Below are positions 62,228 to 64,000 of a stretch of 64,000 bases of DNA, piece by piece; positions within the stretch are counted from its first letter, which is position 1, and every line of letters starts with the position of its first letter. Made by a program: the position numbers and the translations under genes. A model generated the notes under the pieces. That model did no database searches, was not told the origin of the DNA, and worked only from the letters and a program-made list of their open reading frames with translations. The DNA lies in contig NZ_JANQTS010000128.1 in NCBI RefSeq assembly GCF_030731595.1, forward strand, positions 1 through 64,000, in the 5' to 3' direction. Origin of the DNA: Yoonia sp. (lineage in GTDB: Bacteria > Pseudomonadota > Alphaproteobacteria > Rhodobacterales > Rhodobacteraceae).

Positions 62228-64000
62228 TCCGCGACGCCGCCACGCAACGGCAGGTCGATGCCGCCGATCCGAACACTTCGACGTGGTTGTCCGCAAACGC
62301 CGGGTCCGGCAAAACGCGGGTTTTGACTGACCGTGTGGCCAGGCTTCTTCTCGAAGATGTCTCGCCGCAGAACATCCTGTGCCTGACCTATACCAAAGCT
62401 GCCGCCGCCGAGATGCAGAACCGTCTGTTCCAGCGTCTTGGCGCATGGGCGATGATGCCGGACGATGCCTTGCGCGCAGAACTCGTGACGCTTGGTGTCA
62501 ACCGTCAGATCGACGCGGCGCAGTTGGGTCAGGCACGCACGCTCTTTGCCCGCGCGATCGAAACGCCCGGGGGCCTCAAGATCCAGACGATCCACTCGTT
62601 TTGTGCCGGCGTTCTGCGCCGCTTCCCGCTCGAGGCGCAGGTCAGCCCGCAGTTCCGCGAAATGGAGGACCGCGCCGCCGAAATGCTGCGGTCCGAGGTG
62701 GTTGATGCGATGGTATTGGGGTCACAGGCGCATGTCGTGCACAACATGCTGGCGCATTTCACAGGTGATGATCTGGCAAAATTCACGGCGGAGATTGCAG
62801 GCAAGCGCGATTCCTTCGATCAGGACTTTAACGCCGGGACAATCAAAGATGCCCTAGGCTTATCTGCTGACGCCCAGCGTGACGATGCGCTTAAACTGGC
62901 GTTTCAAGGGGATGAGGCGGCGATTGTCAGCGATCTGAAAGAGGTCTTCAAAGACCAAAGCCCTAGCTATCAGAAATTCGCTGCCCAGCTTGCAGCGCTT
63001 GACCTGAAAAACGCTGATTGGACAACGTTAGACACACTTTTTGGCCTTTTTCTTTATGCGGGGACTGCGGATTCCAAATCGGTCAATTACCCCCAAAGCA
63101 ATCACAAGAAAGCGGTCGACGCGATGGCACCCATCGCAGAACGGGTCCACGACTGGATGGACCGCGTCGCAGAGGCACGCGCGCATCTTTGGGCGATGGA
63201 CGCCGTAGAGCGGACCATAGCGCTTTATGATTTCGCGCAGGTCTTCATCCCCGCTTACGAGGATCGCAAGCTTGCAATGGGGGCACTGGATTTTGACGAT
63301 CTGATCCGCAAGACCAAGGCGCTGCTGACAGATCGCAACGTGGCGCAGTGGGTGCTGTTCCGGCTGGATGGCGGGATTGATCACATCCTTGTGGACGAGG
63401 CACAGGATACAAGCCCCACCCAATGGGCCGTGATTGAACAGCTGACACAGGAATTCGCAACCGGTGAAGGCGCGCGGACAAATCGCGAGCGGACGGTTTT
63501 TGTGGTCGGCGACAAAAAACAGTCGATTTATTCGTTCCAGGGCGCTGATCCTGCCGCCTTTGACAAGATGCAAAAACATTTCCGCGATGCGCATCGTGCA
63601 ATTGAAAAACCGTTCGAAATCACCTCGCTTGACCATTCATTCCGCTCTTCGCAGGCAATCCTGTCGGTCGTCGATGCCACCTTTACCGGCGCTCGGGCTG
63701 AAGGCATGGATGACGTACTGAGCCATATCGCCTTCAAGGAGAATATGCCTGGCCGTGTGGACCTTTGGCCTGTAGTCGAGAAATCAAAGGTGGAAGACAC
63801 CCGCGACTGGTTCAGGCCTGTCGATGAGCCCAGCGCCACCGATCACACCGTTCTGATGGCCCAGCGCGTTGCCTCACAGATCAGCTATATGATCAATAAC
63901 GAGACCATCCCACAAGAAATCGGCCATTCTGGAGCATACGTCCGCAGGAAAATCACCGAGGGCGATTTCCTGATCCTTGTGCAGCGCCGCTCTGATCTTT
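62224..64000 (+). CDS. addA: helicase-nuclease AddA, 3' end outside the window
   Basis: At least 592 residues of a UvrD-type helicase. Motifs: I SANAGSGKTRVLTDR, Ia LTYTKAAAAEMQNRL, IQTIHSFC, II ILVDEAQDTSPTQW, III FVVGDKKQSIYSFQGADP, IV LDHSFRSS. The C-terminal nuclease part lies beyond base 64000. It starts in an ATGA overlap with addB. Confidence 0.95.
   Translation, partial: MIRDAATQRQVDAADPNTSTWLSANAGSGKTRVLTDRVARLLLEDVSPQNILCLTYTKAAAAEMQNRLFQRLGAWAMMPDDALRAELVTLGVNRQIDAAQLGQARTLFARAIETPGGLKIQTIHSFCAGVLRRFPLEAQVSPQFREMEDRAAEMLRSEVVDAMVLGSQAHVVHNMLAHFTGDDLAKFTAEIAGKRDSFDQDFNAGTIKDALGLSADAQRDDALKLAFQGDEAAIVSDLKEVFKDQSPSYQKFAAQLAALDLKNADWTTLDTLFGLFLYAGTADSKSVNYPQSNHKKAVDAMAPIAERVHDWMDRVAEARAHLWAMDAVERTIALYDFAQVFIPAYEDRKLAMGALDFDDLIRKTKALLTDRNVAQWVLFRLDGGIDHILVDEAQDTSPTQWAVIEQLTQEFATGEGARTNRERTVFVVGDKKQSIYSFQGADPAAFDKMQKHFRDAHRAIEKPFEITSLDHSFRSSQAILSVVDATFTGARAEGMDDVLSHIAFKENMPGRVDLWPVVEKSKVEDTRDWFRPVDEPSATDHTVLMAQRVASQISYMINNETIPQEIGHSGAYVRRKITEGDFLILVQRRSDL

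Overview
The window is a chromosomal segment of an aerobic anoxygenic phototrophic alphaproteobacterium of the Rhodobacteraceae, in the Roseobacter or Loktanella-like range. This rests on the gene order bchFNBHLM-lhaA-puhABC-acsF-puhE-hemA, a crtA spheroidene monooxygenase, PpaA and PpsR regulators, a RegB/RegA pair, a kinase-less DivL-like PAS protein next to tsaE, and moderately high GC. I saw no rRNA, tRNA, insertion sequence, phage or CRISPR array. Genes are tightly packed, with many 1 to 25 base start/stop overlaps.

Layout. (1) 1-12600, housekeeping: the 3' part of petC (cytochrome c1); a thiBPQ thiamine ABC transporter behind a TPP riboswitch; aroC; a split DsbD-like pair (ccdA and a periplasmic thioredoxin); an EamA permease; HU; an amn-ade purine salvage operon; a fumarylacetoacetase-family gene. 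(2) 12093-37982, photosynthesis: tspO, crtB and crtI on the minus strand, divergent from crtA-bchI-bchD-bchO. Then comes a long minus-strand superoperon read from 35447 to 20103 (bchF, N, B, H, L, M, lhaA, puhA, B, C, a 98-residue gene, acsF, puhE, hemA), with cytochrome c2-like cycA beyond it, and divergent ppaA-ppsR on the plus strand. Both divergent promoter regions carry two TGT-N12-ACA PpsR palindromes each. In three of the four, the 3' part of the palindrome on the relevant strand reads TTGACA, usable as a -35 box. The puf reaction-centre/LH1 genes, bchCXYZ, crtCDEF and bchG/P are absent from this window.

(3) 38062-53407, a complete-looking type II secretion system in two divergent blocks: gspE-F-G-H-I-J-K-prepilin peptidase-gspD on the minus strand, and on the plus strand a DUF1800 protein, a DUF1501 protein, gspL, gspM and a short GspC/N-like protein. 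GspD is a lipoprotein secretin with a SPOR-like domain at its C-terminus. The DUF1800 (Sec signal) and DUF1501 (Tat-like signal) proteins sit inside the secretion locus and are natural candidates for its substrates. (4) 53426-64000: divergent regA and regB with no senC/prrC between them, a DivL-like PAS protein, then tsaE, amgK, murU, addB and the 5' part of addA.

The photosynthesis part makes bacteriochlorophyll (Mg chelatase BchHID, BchM, AcsF, the dark-operative reductase BchLNB, BchF), supplies 5-aminolevulinate (HemA) and carotenoids (CrtB, CrtI, CrtA), and assembles the reaction centre (PuhABCE, LhaA). PpsR, PpaA and RegBA would adjust this to oxygen, light and redox state. The most unusual part is the secretion locus with its embedded DUF1800/DUF1501 pair and SPOR-fused secretin.
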